Below are positions 8,369 through 17,821 of a DNA stretch of 53,667 nucleotides, in pieces (the stretch's first letter is position 1; each line of letters begins with the position of its first letter). The notes under the pieces are model-generated. The model saw only the letters and a program-made list of their open reading frames with translations, was not told where the DNA came from and ran no database searches. This DNA is from Desulfobacterales bacterium. GTDB lineage: Bacteria; Desulfobacterota; Desulfobacteria; Desulfobacterales; JAHEIW01. The position numbers and the translations under genes are program-made. Where the stretch lies: the NCBI GenBank assembly GCA_020348305.1, contig CP070746.1, forward strand, positions 5,972,511-6,026,177, in the 5' to 3' direction.

Positions 8369-9325
8369 TTAACGCGGCCCGACCCCATTTCTCATTAAAG
8401 CTGTTTTGATTTTGGGCAGAACATTCCTGCCGAGGCCCACGATCCCGTCCCGGTTGACCCGCATAAGGATGATCACCATAAGGGCGAAGAGTACCATCCG
8501 AATTTCACCATACTCTCTCAGCACTTCGGATAAAAGCTCGATGAAAACGGCACCGATAATCGGTCCAGCAAAGGTCCTCAACCCACCCGTGATGACCATG
8601 ATGATCAGAATGGCCATCTCGTTGAAATCCACAGATACGGGGCTCAACAGCCCGATATAATGACCGTAAAAGGCGCCGGCAATTCCAGCAAAAAAACTGC
8701 TGATAACAAACACGAACCGCTTCCATTTAACGGTGTTCACTCCCATGGACAATGCCGCCTCCTCGTCATCCCGGATGGATCGCATATAATAGCCGATCCG
8801 GGAGCAAATGATGCGGTACATGATATAGAGGCTAATGATGGCCAGAAGAAGGAAGACGTAATAGTAATGAAACGCCTGACCGGTATCCAGAAGCGTTGGC
8901 GTGGAAAGTCCCAGATCACCCCGGGTCAGCTTATAGCCCATGCTCAGCGTAATTCTGAAAGACTCCGCAAACGCCCAGGTGGCCAGACCCAGATAAAGCG
9001 CCCGCATCTTCAGGCACAAGGTCCCCAGGAAAAAACCAACGGCCCCTGCAAGCAGGCCACCAAGGGGTATCCCCAGCAGGATCGGAATATTGAAATGGAT
9101 GACCAACAGCGCGGACGTATACCCGCCCATGGCGGCAAAGGCATGATGGGCTAAAGAGAATTGGCCGGTATAGCCGGCAATCAGGTTCCAGCTTGCTGCC
9201 ATGACCACGTAGTAAAAGCTGATGTTTAAAACATGGATAAAATACTCCCCCAACCAAAGGGGTATTGGCGCAAGAATGGCATAAATACCGGCTAATATAG
9301 CAAGGTGTTTTCCAGATATAGTCAT
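8369..9325 (-). CDS. livM: Branched-chain amino acid-type ABC transporter permease LivM
   Basis: A 318-residue inner-membrane permease with eight to ten hydrophobic helices. It has the family segment NLIAGYTGQFSLAHHAFAAMGGYTSA near residues 46-71 and the ATPase-coupling loop around RDDEEAALSMGVN. It pairs with LivH to form the translocation pore. The start ATG overlaps the livF stop by 4 nt (ATGA), so it is translationally coupled. It is the last gene of the operon, an order unlike the common K-H-M-G-F. The substrate may be a branched-chain amino acid, an aromatic acid or another small carboxylate. Confidence 0.92.
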   Translation of the reverse strand: MTISGKHLAILAGIYAILAPIPLWLGEYFIHVLNISFYYVVMAASWNLIAGYTGQFSLAHHAFAAMGGYTSALLVIHFNIPILLGIPLGGLLAGAVGFFLGTLCLKMRALYLGLATWAFAESFRITLSMGYKLTRGDLGLSTPTLLDTGQAFHYYYVFLLLAIISLYIMYRIICSRIGYYMRSIRDDEEAALSMGVNTVKWKRFVFVISSFFAGIAGAFYGHYIGLLSPVSVDFNEMAILIIMVITGGLRTFAGPIIGAVFIELLSEVLREYGEIRMVLFALMVIILMRVNRDGIVGLGRNVLPKIKTALMRNGVGPR

Positions 9326-10044
9326 GTTCCCAACAATGAATCCCGGATGATATCTTTCAAATTTTCTCTAAATATCTCAGCACTTCCTTCCATTGCCACT
9401 GTGCCCATTTCCAGCATGTACAAATATTGCGAATTATCAATTGCCTGATTGATGTTTTGATCTACCAGTAGAATGGTGATTCCCTTTTCTTGACTGTTTC
9501 GAAGGAACTCATATACATAGGATACAATTTTAGGCGCCAGACCTGCGGAGGGCTCATCCACCAACAGGAGGTTGGGGCTCGATATCATCTCTTTGGCGAT
9601 CGATAAGATCTTTGCTTCTCCGCCGCTTAAGAACTCCGCTTTATGTTTCTTCTTCTCAGACAACACCGGAAATATGTCATAGACTTTTTCCAAGCCTTCT
9701 TTTATCCGGCTTTTGTCATGACGGAACGTCCAAGCACCTAACGTGAGGTTTTCCTCGATGGTCATGTGCGGGAAATTGTTGCTCCCCTGGGGGATATAGC
9801 TGATACCAAGCTTCTTGATCTCAAAGGGACTGAGATCCCAAATCTCCCTGTCCTTGAATTGGATCTTGCCGTCCCGGTACTTTAAGAATCCGAATATAGC
9901 CTTTAGCAATGTCGATTTTCCAGCTCCGTTCGGTCCAATAACTCCGATAAAGGTTCCTTCGTCTACGTTGAGTGAGAGATTCTGCAGAATGTCGATGCCT
10001 TCGTAATACCCGCAGAACACATTTTGAACGGTAAGAAATGGCAT
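9322..10044 (-). CDS. livF: Branched-chain amino acid-type ABC ATPase LivF
   Basis: A 240-residue ABC ATPase. The Walker A motif GPNGAGKST is at residues 37-45, the signature is LSGGE and Walker B is LLLVDEPSAGL, followed by a DQN switch region. The size and lack of a C-terminal extension fit LivF. A GTG at 10053 is possible, but it lies inside the AGGTGG ribosome site that serves the ATG at 10044, one base after the livG stop. It works with LivG on the cytoplasmic face of the LivHM pore. Confidence 0.92.
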   Translation of the reverse strand: MPFLTVQNVFCGYYEGIDILQNLSLNVDEGTFIGVIGPNGAGKSTLLKAIFGFLKYRDGKIQFKDREIWDLSPFEIKKLGISYIPQGSNNFPHMTIEENLTLGAWTFRHDKSRIKEGLEKVYDIFPVLSEKKKHKAEFLSGGEAKILSIAKEMISSPNLLLVDEPSAGLAPKIVSYVYEFLRNSQEKGITILLVDQNINQAIDNSQYLYMLEMGTVAMEGSAEIFRENLKDIIRDSLLGT

Positions 10045-10045
10045 A

Positions 10046-10792
10046 TTATCCACCTATATACGCATCGATCACGGCAGGGACATGGGCGACTTTTTCAAGC
10101 GTTCCTTCGGCAATACAGCGGCCCTCATGGATCACGGTTACCGTGTCACAAAGTCTTCGGATCGAAGGCATTTCATGGCTGACGACGATGAAGGTAATAC
10201 CCTTTTCACGATTCATCTCTTTGATGGATTCCATAATGACGCTCTTAATTTGAGGATTCACCCCGGCAAAAGGCTCATCCATCAGGTAGATTCGAAGTGG
10301 CTTAATCATGAACCCCCGGGCAATTTGCAGCAACTGGTTTTGACCGCCCGATAGGGTTTTGGCCGACCGGTTTTCCATATGCGAAAGTTGGACAAATTGA
10401 AGCAATTCCTGGGCTTGGTCGACAATCTCAACGCGCTGTTTGTATCGATCTCCCTGACTGTCGGACAGCGCAGGCACCAACATATTTTCCAAAACGGTCA
10501 TATCACGGAATACCTTGGGAATTTGAAATGTCCGGATGATGCCTTTTGAGGTTCGTACATTAGGTTTCAACTGATCGATGCGATTGCCGTCGAGATAGAT
10601 AGCGCCCGAGGTGGCTTTGTATAAACCGGAGATCAAATTCATCAGGGTGGTTTTGCCGGATCCGTTGGGACCGATGATACCCCTGATTTCTCCCTCCTGA
10701 ATAGATAAGGAAAGATCGTCTATAGCGGTCAATCCGCCGAAACGCTTTGTCAGGTTTTCCGTTTCCAGCAATTTGATGCCACTATCGGCCAT
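10046..10792 (-). CDS. livG: Branched-chain amino acid-type ABC ATPase LivG
   Basis: A 248-residue ABC ATPase with Walker A GPNGSGKTT at 41-49, signature LSGGQNQ, and Walker B YLMDEPFAGV followed by the usual NPQIK. The C-terminal extension with the EGTLEKVAHVPAVIDAYIGG-like end is typical of LivG. An AAGGAAAA stretch lies about 8 nt before the ATG. It is preceded by livH with a gap of 62 nt and followed at once by livF. Confidence 0.92.
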   Translation of the reverse strand: MADSGIKLLETENLTKRFGGLTAIDDLSLSIQEGEIRGIIGPNGSGKTTLMNLISGLYKATSGAIYLDGNRIDQLKPNVRTSKGIIRTFQIPKVFRDMTVLENMLVPALSDSQGDRYKQRVEIVDQAQELLQFVQLSHMENRSAKTLSGGQNQLLQIARGFMIKPLRIYLMDEPFAGVNPQIKSVIMESIKEMNREKGITFIVVSHEMPSIRRLCDTVTVIHEGRCIAEGTLEKVAHVPAVIDAYIGG

Positions 10793-10854
10793 GGGAAAAT
10801 TTTCCTTACGCTAGAACTTTAATTGAACGAAAACGCACAATTGAACCATTTGCA

Positions 10855-11748
10855 CTAGGCCACTCTTTGCCGTTCACCAAAAAGGCCGGTCGGACGGACC
10901 ACCAGAATTCCCAACACCAGAATGAACCCGTAAACGTCTCTAAAGGATGGGGAAATCAATATTGATCCGAGACTTTCGACGATGCCAAGCAGCAAGCCTG
11001 CCAGCAGACTGCCAGGGATAGAACCGAGTCCACCGATCACGATGATTTCGAAGCCTTTCATGGTGGCAATGGCGCCGTTTTCGGGCCATACAAGAAAGAT
11101 CGGTGCCAGCAGGGCGCCTGCGGCGGCTGCCAGTGAGACGCCGATTCCAAAAGCAATTTGATCAACCCTGAGGACGTTGACACCCGCCGTTTGGATGCCC
11201 ACCCGGTTTTGGGCGGAACCGCGAAGGGCCTTTCCAACCCAGGTTTTTTTAACAATAAGATAAAACAATCCTAAAATCACCAGGGTTCCAATCAGAGCCA
11301 CAAAGCGATTGCCGCTTACCGGCAGGGGGCCGATGTGGGTGGGGCCGGCATAATCAGGCGGTGCAAATTGGTTGGGTCCGGCCAGCACTACGGCCAGGTT
11401 TCTGAAAAATACCATCAAGGAAACGGTAACAACCGTGGCATACTCATCTTTGCGTTCCATCTCCCCGACGAACATCGGCCGCAGTAAATAACGTTGAATA
11501 ATCATACCCGCAACAAAGACGACGGCCATGGATAGCGGTATACCCAAAAACCACAAATTGGCGCCAAGGAAATAGACCACTAGGAAATACTGGAGATAAC
11601 TGCCCATCATATAAAATTCGCCCATGGACCAGTTAATCATCTTCATGATGCTGTAAATGAAGGTGATCCCAATGGCCATCAGGGCGTACATAATGCCGAT
11701 AACGATACCGGCAATTAAATATTGGCTGAGAAGAAGTGAATCGATCAT
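10855..11748 (-). CDS. livH: Branched-chain amino acid-type ABC transporter permease LivH
   Basis: A 297-residue inner-membrane permease with about eight helices. The N-terminus contains the LivH-type GIMYALMAIGITFIYSIMK segment, and the C-terminal half carries the GGLGSIPGSLLAGLLLGI motif found in this family. It forms the pore with LivM. It follows the livK binding-protein gene by 252 nt. That gap contains a strong GC hairpin (11925-11963), so expression is probably lower than that of livK. Confidence 0.92.
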   Translation of the reverse strand: MIDSLLLSQYLIAGIVIGIMYALMAIGITFIYSIMKMINWSMGEFYMMGSYLQYFLVVYFLGANLWFLGIPLSMAVVFVAGMIIQRYLLRPMFVGEMERKDEYATVVTVSLMVFFRNLAVVLAGPNQFAPPDYAGPTHIGPLPVSGNRFVALIGTLVILGLFYLIVKKTWVGKALRGSAQNRVGIQTAGVNVLRVDQIAFGIGVSLAAAAGALLAPIFLVWPENGAIATMKGFEIIVIGGLGSIPGSLLAGLLLGIVESLGSILISPSFRDVYGFILVLGILVVRPTGLFGERQRVA

Positions 11749-11924
11749 GAGGATAACTATCTTTCTTTTAAAATTCCGCTCGGAAAAAGTGGGCCTTACG
11801 GGGCAGCTGTAAAGTCAATAGTCTCGACTATAAATGCCTTGTGCTTAAAAAAAAGGATGCTAACAGATTTATAGTCTTTTGCACTTCGGCTTGTACGGTA
11901 ATTCGCCCCCTCACCCCTGATTGT

Positions 11925-11963
11925 GGGGCGGGGATCAGTGGCTCGCATCGAAATCCCCGCCCC
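11925..11963 (-). promoter_or_regulatory. GC-rich hairpin between livK and livH
   Basis: A perfect 11-bp inverted repeat, GGGGCGGGGAT at 11925-11935 and its complement at 11953-11963, has a 17-nt loop. It lies 38 nt beyond the livK stop and about 175 nt before livH, with no U-tract directly after it. It is probably a partial terminator or 3' stabiliser of the livK message. Confidence 0.6.
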
Positions 11964-12000
11964 GAAAATGTCCACATACAATTGTTTAAAAGGATGGGAA

Positions 12001-13227
12001 CTAGTTAGGAGCTTTATAACTGCCAGTCTTCATCTCCGGTGGGTAGAGGATCGGAGCATCCTTTGGAGATTGGTTGGTTTCAGTATACTGGAGCACCATC
12101 AGCGGGGGTGACCACTGGTGCCAGTACGGACCCTCTCCCCGATCAAATTTGACGGTGCCGTTCCAGCTCTTAAATTCTCCTTTTTCCAGGGCCACGATCA
12201 GGTCGGCCGGTTTGTCGGATTTTGCCATTTCGAGGGCATCCGCAAGAATCAGAATCTGGCCGAAACCATTAAATGCCGCATAAATCGGGAACTCACCATA
12301 TTTTTTATGGTACTCCTTTTTAAACCATTCGCCTCTTTCGGTCAGCTTCATATTGGGGTGGTAGTAGGAGATAAACAGAATGTAATTTCCCTTGTCGCCC
12401 AAGTTTTTCCAAAATTCAGCTCTTCCCGGCCAGTCAAAAGAAGCCAGAATGGGGGCCTTGGGGAACAACTGGATATCATACGCTTGTTTGACCATGAGAT
12501 AAGCTGTGGTCGGCACACTGTGGATGTCAATGAGAAGATCCGGCTTCCAGGCTTTCAGTTCCAGGAGTTGGGGAGTCAAGTCCACAACCTTTTTGTCGAA
12601 TATTAAATCCTTAAGTTCGAGCTTGAGTCCCAGCTTTTTCGCACCGGCTTTGGTCTCATCTACCAGACCGAGACCATAATCTGTGTTTTCCGCCAGCAAG
12701 GCGATCCGTTTGTAGCCCATTTCCTGGATGAATTTCAGCCACATCCTCGCGCGGTCAGGATCGATGGCATGGGTCCGAAAGGCGGTCATCAGATGTTTTT
12801 CGGTGATGGTCTTGGAAGATGCCTGCGTTGAGAAGATGGGAACCCCCAATTTTTCAGATAAATCACCCACGGCGATCATAACGGAACTATGGACCTGGCC
12901 GATGATGGCGGAAACGTTCTTTTGGCTTACTAGTCTGCGGTAGCCGGCAATACCTTTTTCAGGGGTTCCGGAGTCGTCCTCCACGAAAAGCTCAATCTTT
13001 CGTCCGCCTAAAACTCCACCTTTGGCATTCACATATTCCACACCCATCTCGGCTCCCTGGAGGATAAACTTTCCCAGAAGCGTAGCTCCGGGGGGTGAAA
13101 GGGGCGTCATTACACCAATTCTCACCGTTTCCGCTGCCAAAACCGATCCCCCTGATGTTAAAATTAACATGCTGAACATCATTGCACTGACAAGACACAA
13201 AAAGAATAATTTTGACCTAGTTTTCAT
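12001..13227 (-). CDS. livK: Branched-chain amino acid-type ABC substrate-binding protein
   Basis: A 408-residue periplasmic binding protein of the Leu/Ile/Val (type I) family. A cleavable signal peptide spans residues 1-32, ending SVLAA before ETVRIG. The family hallmarks GVMTPLSPPGATLLGKF, then GYRRLVSQKNVSAIIGQVHS and STQASSKT follow. The substrate cannot be read directly, and amino acids, aromatic acids and short amides are all bound by this family. It is the first gene of the liv operon behind a consensus promoter, and a hairpin separates it from the permease genes. It is divergent from the 3-hydroxyacyl-CoA dehydrogenase gene. Confidence 0.92.
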   Translation of the reverse strand: MKTRSKLFFLCLVSAMMFSMLILTSGGSVLAAETVRIGVMTPLSPPGATLLGKFILQGAEMGVEYVNAKGGVLGGRKIELFVEDDSGTPEKGIAGYRRLVSQKNVSAIIGQVHSSVMIAVGDLSEKLGVPIFSTQASSKTITEKHLMTAFRTHAIDPDRARMWLKFIQEMGYKRIALLAENTDYGLGLVDETKAGAKKLGLKLELKDLIFDKKVVDLTPQLLELKAWKPDLLIDIHSVPTTAYLMVKQAYDIQLFPKAPILASFDWPGRAEFWKNLGDKGNYILFISYYHPNMKLTERGEWFKKEYHKKYGEFPIYAAFNGFGQILILADALEMAKSDKPADLIVALEKGEFKSWNGTVKFDRGEGPYWHQWSPPLMVLQYTETNQSPKDAPILYPPEMKTGSYKAPN

Positions 13228-13360
13228 TTTCTTGCCCTCCTCTTTATTTAAGGTTGAGATTTAATGGTTTGTTAATGGGCTGAAAGAAAATTGACGGGTG
13301 CAATGTCTCCAGCCGGCTCCTGATAGGAAGTACACGCTTCCAACTGTCCGACTATCATTT

Positions 13361-13389
13361 TCTATAGGGTAGCCGGACTTAGATGTCAA
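13361..13389 (-). promoter_or_regulatory. Consensus sigma-70 promoter of the liv operon
   Basis: On the minus strand TTGACA (13389-13384) is followed after exactly 17 nt by TATAGA (13366-13361). Transcription would start near 13354 and give a leader of roughly 125 nt before livK. No terminator-like fold was evident in the leader. Confidence 0.75.
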
Positions 13390-13572
13390 CGATAGAATAG
13401 TTAGGATGGCAAACCTTTAATTGGTGGATAAACACTTATGTAATCAGAGTAACTATTGATTCATAATCGTTGCGAAGATAACATGGGGCTGTTTTCAATC
13501 TAAACTCGTATTGTCGCCGAATATTATTTTTGGGAAGTTTTTTTTCTGGATTCCTGTTAGAAAGGAGTTATC

Positions 13573-14541
13573 ATGAATTTTGAGGAAATACGTAATATTG
13601 CTGTCCTTGGAAGTGGCATTATGGGCCATGGAATCGCCCAGAGTTTTATGATGGGCGGGTATCCCGTGATGTTGTATGACATTCGGGAATCGATTCTTGA
13701 GACCGCCGAAGCTCATATTAAAAACAATTTGGAGCTTTTTCGCCGGGCCGGTCTCATTGCACGTCCGGAAATCGAATCCGCCCTTGAAAGACTCACGCTT
13801 ACCGTAGATCTAAAACGGGCTGTGGAAACGGCTGATTTTATTGTTGAGGCGATTCCCGAAGATGTCTCGCTTAAGCAGGATCTCTTCCAACACATCGAAA
13901 AGCGATGCAGCCAAAATGCTATCATCGCAAGCAACACCTCCTCTTTGACCCTGAAAGAGATTGGTGCGAGGGTGAAAAATAAAAATCGGTTGGTGATTAC
14001 CCATTGGTTTAATCCTGCCCAACTTGTCCCCACAGTTGAGGTTGTCAAAGGTGAGCAAACAAGCAATGAGATATTGGATATTACTTATCAGCTCTTGCTA
14101 AAAATCAGAAAAGCGCCGGTGCGGATTAATCGGGAAATACCCGGATTTTTGGTCAATAGGATTCAGATCGCAATGGCCAGGGAGGTTCTTGACCTTTATG
14201 AAAAGGGGATTGCAAGTGCTGAGGATATCGATGAGGCAGTCAGGGGCAGCATCGGATTTCGTCTGGCCAGCATTGGCCCTCTGCTCACAATGGATCTGGG
14301 TGGACTAGACATCTGGTTTAAGGTTTTGGAAAATTTGCTTCCTGATATTCATTGTTCAACCAAACCCCCGGAGGTTTTACAGAAACTTGTTGCTCAGGGG
14401 CATAAAGGTATTAAGAGCGGTAAAGGGTTTTACGATTACAGCCTGGATTTTTCGAAAGGAGCGCTTGACGATGCAATAAAAAAGCGTGATCGAGAGTTTC
14501 TCAACCGGCTTAGACATCTTTATTGGAAAACTGAAACCTGA
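13573..14541 (+). CDS. 3-hydroxyacyl-CoA dehydrogenase
   Basis: A 322-residue NAD-dependent enzyme oxidising L-3-hydroxyacyl-CoA to 3-oxoacyl-CoA, or a close relative. The dinucleotide loop GSGIMGHG begins at G13. By spacing to the human enzyme, the catalytic residues correspond to S123, H144, E156 and N195, and all are present (SNTSSL, HWFNP, VEVV, FLVNRI). The C-terminal helical domain ends GKGFYDYS. The length is normal for a stand-alone dehydrogenase without enoyl-CoA hydratase. The start has an AAAGGAG site. Some relatives act on carnitine or 3-hydroxybutyrate, and no other beta-oxidation gene lies next to it. Confidence 0.9.
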   Translation: MNFEEIRNIAVLGSGIMGHGIAQSFMMGGYPVMLYDIRESILETAEAHIKNNLELFRRAGLIARPEIESALERLTLTVDLKRAVETADFIVEAIPEDVSLKQDLFQHIEKRCSQNAIIASNTSSLTLKEIGARVKNKNRLVITHWFNPAQLVPTVEVVKGEQTSNEILDITYQLLLKIRKAPVRINREIPGFLVNRIQIAMAREVLDLYEKGIASAEDIDEAVRGSIGFRLASIGPLLTMDLGGLDIWFKVLENLLPDIHCSTKPPEVLQKLVAQGHKGIKSGKGFYDYSLDFSKGALDDAIKKRDREFLNRLRHLYWKTET

Positions 14542-14679
14542 GACAAATAGGATCTTGATCTGTCGAAGAGATGGTGCAAAGTAGTGAATCTATTTTCGCT
14601 TAATCCGCTTTTGAAAAAACGAGTTTTCATCAAAAGAAAAATTGAAGTGGTGCCGGAGATGCTTCTGTTGGCCGGGTTT

Positions 14680-15504
14680 CTAATCCACATTCAAGTTGTT
14701 CACCCAATCCGGCTTCCAGGTTGGCTGCATTCCAAACGATCTTGCCGTTTCTTTATAGGCCTTGATCATTTCGCGCAGCCATATGCGATAACGGAAGTCC
14801 CTAATGCTCCGCAGCTCCCTGCCGTCCGTGCTTTTGTTGTTCTCGATCCAATCCTTGTCTTCCTGCGGATCGAACAATAACGCATAAGCTTCCAGAGACG
14901 CTACAAGGTTCTTTTGCACCTGCGCTTCATTCTCAGGCGTGCTCACGTCTGAATCGTTTGCTATTTTCAGGGCGATCTGCGCACGAATTGTCCCCAGATA
15001 GATATGGATATCCGAGCCCTGCCCGACGTTCTTCATTGTCTCGTCAAGATTACTCAGCGCTTTTTCGGCCTTTTGTATCTCTTTTGCATCGAGGGGATCG
15101 AAAATCCCGGCGCGCTTGTACCACCAGACGAGGTAGCGCCAGCAGGCGTGCAGGCTCTTGTCGCGTTCAGTGGTCAGCTCGTTGTCTTCGACGGATATCC
15201 AACGCTCCTCGGCAAGATTACCCTGCTCATAGACAGTCAGCAGCATGGCTTGCCGTACCCGAAGATGGTTGACCAGTTTTTTCTGGTCCGGATACTGGGC
15301 GATCAGCCGGTCGATCCGCTCAACCGGCTCTTTCCAAGCGTTGCCCTTTCTTGCTGTTTTGGGCTCTTCAAGGTAAGGGCTGACAAAGGCAGCGTTTGTG
15401 TCGGCAACGATATGAGTGACTTCCTGCTTGGTTGCGCATCCCCCAAGCCCTGTAATGAGCAGGACCGCCAGCAGGCACGGCATAAGTCGGCGAGCGATGT
15501 TCAT
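14680..15504 (-). CDS. Putative outer-membrane lipoprotein of unknown function
   Basis: A 274-residue lipoprotein. A short basic N-terminus and hydrophobic stretch are followed by the lipobox LGGC with the lipidated cysteine at 23. The residue after it is Ala, which in enterobacterial sorting rules favours the outer membrane. The mature part is hydrophilic and mainly helical, rich in Trp and Tyr in the middle (WRYLVWWYKRAG), and somewhat like TPR-type proteins. I recognise no family. It starts 12 nt after the 657-residue solenoid-like gene with an AAAGGGAGGG ribosome site, so the two are almost surely one operon. It converges on the 3-hydroxyacyl-CoA dehydrogenase gene. Confidence 0.78.
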   Translation of the reverse strand: MNIARRLMPCLLAVLLITGLGGCATKQEVTHIVADTNAAFVSPYLEEPKTARKGNAWKEPVERIDRLIAQYPDQKKLVNHLRVRQAMLLTVYEQGNLAEERWISVEDNELTTERDKSLHACWRYLVWWYKRAGIFDPLDAKEIQKAEKALSNLDETMKNVGQGSDIHIYLGTIRAQIALKIANDSDVSTPENEAQVQKNLVASLEAYALLFDPQEDKDWIENNKSTDGRELRSIRDFRYRIWLREMIKAYKETARSFGMQPTWKPDWVNNLNVD

Positions 15505-15516
15505 ATTTCCCTCCCT

Positions 15517-17490
15517 TTAGATGGCCGCACTTTCGGCCAGTTGACTGAATAAACGGCGGAAGTTATCGTTGTCGGGATCCAGCGAGGCAATTTCACCCCG
15601 CGCCCATGCAGTCACCAGGTCGCCTAACACGGCTGGAAGCGAGGGCAGACCCATTAGATTTCCGAGCTCCTTCTCGGCTCGGGACAGCCCGGCCTCCAAT
15701 AGATTCTCAAGCTGTTTTGCAAATTGCGCGGATGGATGGTTCTTGAGCGCCGCCTTGCCGCTTTGGGCGATGGCTGAGAGTATCTCATGCAACACCCTGG
15801 TAAGTGTCAGACCGGCCAGTAGGCCACCGTAGTTACCTTCAGACACCGCCACGACCGCCTCGACCGTCCAGGCTGCCAGACCTTTCTCAACGTCGAGAAA
15901 GAGGGCCGGGTTTTCGGCGAGAGTCGCCGTAAGTGCAGCCAGAATATCGACAGCTTGCACCTGGGTGAGCTTTTTTTCTTTCACTAAAATGCCAATCTTT
16001 CCGGCTAAAGCGGCGACTAACCGGGGGTATTCGAATTTCACAAGAGAGGGATTTTCAGCGATCGCGATAAGTGCGCCTCCAACGGCGGCCGAGGCAAGGG
16101 CTTCAGCCGCGAATGTTTCGGCCTCGCTGATGCTGGCAAGCACACCGCCGAGCAGCTCGCGAGCCAGCCGCGGCTCCTCGATGATCAGCTCCGGATGTTC
16201 GGCGAAGGTACCCAGCAAGTCTCTGACAAGGCTTTCTACGCCCTCCTGCGTGAAGGTCTTGCGAATTTCTTCCTCGGCAACGGTTACGGCGATGGATTCG
16301 ATGAATTTCGCCAGCCACTTCTGATCAACCATCTCCTCAATAAGTTCCGGGCTGGCAGCCACCGCGCCAACGGCCGCGTCAACAATACCGACCAGGGCAT
16401 CGCTGCTCAGAAATTTGCTGTCGGGCAGATTTGCCAGCTCGCCCACAACCGAAACAAGGACCTTTTCTAGGAGCGGCGACTCGTCTTCGAGCAGCGCCGG
16501 TCCGTGCTTCGCCAGGGACTTCAAACCCGCACGAAGCAGGTCGCCCCAGTGATCCTGCAAAAAGTCTTCGAAGGTCGGCTCTTTTTTGATGATTGCGGCA
16601 ATTTCGTTGAGGAAGTGGGCGGCGACATTTTTGAAATCTTCTGCAGAGTCGTCGTTTAGGATGCCCGCTGCGGTTTCCAGGAAAGCGCCCACAAGAAGCG
16701 GATAGCCTTCGCCGCGCAACAGACCCACGAGAAAGTCATCCCTTTGCTCCTCAGGGACGGCATCGTGAGCGCTGGCGAGCGCGTCCAAGAGCGCGTCGAC
16801 CCATTTACTGTCTGCGTTAAAAGCCTCCCGCGCGTCAAAGACGCCGTTTAGGGTTGCACGAAGAGCGGCCCGCAGCAAGTCTCGCGTTGAGGCGGTTTTT
16901 TGAACATCCGCCTCGCCAAATCGCTTCAGGATTGCGCCAACGATCTTCTGGACGCGTTCGTCGCGAGTGAACAGGGCCATGTTCTCGCCGCCGAATTCAG
17001 CGAGCACGTCCACGACGGTCAGAGCGATGCGCCAGGTGTAGTTTTTGTTGCGAAAGTCCCGGCCAGCCCCGACGTAGAAAGCCGTGATACGCAGATCGGG
17101 GTCTGCGGCCATGTCGGGATGCTGTTCTCGGAAGGCCGTCATAAAAGCGCCGTCGAGACTCAGAACGCGACCCAACGCCTGCTCCGGCAAATACGTCTGC
17201 ATGAAATCAAATAGCAATATGTTCTGTGGCTGCACATCGACGGCCTGACGAATCTTCTCGCGATCATCACCCAGCGGGTCGGGATCGTCGTTTTTGGTGT
17301 CCTTCAGCAGTTTGCGAAGGGCCTTGCGCATCTGCGGCTGGGTGGGCGCCAGACTGACGTCAGGTACTGGGATGGCCAGAGGCTCCTCGACCGCTTCTTT
17401 CTCAACGATGATGAGGTCGAGCTGTTTGGTGAGCTTAATCAGGCCGTTAACGATTTTAATGGCAAGACCGACAGATTCCGCTGACAGCAT
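15517..17490 (-). CDS. Large alpha-helical repeat protein of unknown function
   Basis: A 657-residue protein without a recognised domain. After an N-terminal helical segment and a Pro-rich linker (~35-55), it is almost entirely Ala/Leu/Glu-rich helix. From residue ~325 I see a degenerate repeat of about 50 residues. Its core reads hydrophobic-A-x-x-P-x-L, followed by acidic residues and an amphipathic helix. Copies occur near 325, 375, 427, 475, 522 and 580 (for example AASPELI, AEHPELI, AENPSLV, AENPALF). This suggests an alpha-solenoid scaffold. There is no signal peptide or clear membrane span. The ATG at 17490 has AAGGGAG six bases upstream, whereas an ATG at 17511 would contain that site. 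The gene looks richer in G+C than its neighbours, hinting at transfer. Its partner is the lipoprotein 12 nt downstream. Confidence 0.8.
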   Translation of the reverse strand: MLSAESVGLAIKIVNGLIKLTKQLDLIIVEKEAVEEPLAIPVPDVSLAPTQPQMRKALRKLLKDTKNDDPDPLGDDREKIRQAVDVQPQNILLFDFMQTYLPEQALGRVLSLDGAFMTAFREQHPDMAADPDLRITAFYVGAGRDFRNKNYTWRIALTVVDVLAEFGGENMALFTRDERVQKIVGAILKRFGEADVQKTASTRDLLRAALRATLNGVFDAREAFNADSKWVDALLDALASAHDAVPEEQRDDFLVGLLRGEGYPLLVGAFLETAAGILNDDSAEDFKNVAAHFLNEIAAIIKKEPTFEDFLQDHWGDLLRAGLKSLAKHGPALLEDESPLLEKVLVSVVGELANLPDSKFLSSDALVGIVDAAVGAVAASPELIEEMVDQKWLAKFIESIAVTVAEEEIRKTFTQEGVESLVRDLLGTFAEHPELIIEEPRLARELLGGVLASISEAETFAAEALASAAVGGALIAIAENPSLVKFEYPRLVAALAGKIGILVKEKKLTQVQAVDILAALTATLAENPALFLDVEKGLAAWTVEAVVAVSEGNYGGLLAGLTLTRVLHEILSAIAQSGKAALKNHPSAQFAKQLENLLEAGLSRAEKELGNLMGLPSLPAVLGDLVTAWARGEIASLDPDNDNFRRLFSQLAESAAI

Positions 17491-17648
17491 GGTATACTCC
17501 CTTCCGAACATTGGTTCTCACCGACGCTGTGATATCCCATGGTGAAAGCAATGCCGGCATGTAGTTAAAAATCGAGTGCACCCGAAGGATAAGAATGCGT
17601 TTTTTTGATCGCAGATATAAGAGAAATCCGGCTTGCGTGTCAATCATT

Positions 17649-17804
17649 TAGTTGGGTTCAATTACGGATTCTGCAGAGTGCCAAATTCGCGTCCCTTGCA
17701 GGACATTGCCGCAAAGACAGCCGATGAACATGGCCGGCAGAACCATCCGCCACAAGGCCAGAGCCTGATAAAATCCTTTGAGCAGCTCTGCCTTTGAGAC
17801 CATG
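17649..17804 (-). pseudogene. Short membrane-protein-like remnant
   Basis: A 51-codon frame from an ATG at 17804 encodes MVSKAELLKG followed by a hydrophobic stretch (MVLPAMFIGCLCGNVL) and then loses similarity to a membrane protein. It may be the N-terminus of a permease truncated by deletion. It sits among clear remnants of other genes, and I cannot name the parent family. Confidence 0.35.
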
Positions 17805-17821
17805 CCGGCAACCTACCAAAT

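Noticed and set aside
12072..12085. GTATAC hexamer as another GntR operator
   Set aside because: It lies inside the livK coding sequence, and the core hexamer recurs by chance (also near 17488 and 51990).
14584..14880. 98-codon plus-strand frame at the end of the dehydrogenase gene
   Set aside because: It overlaps the lipoprotein gene on the other strand and has no ribosome site or motif.
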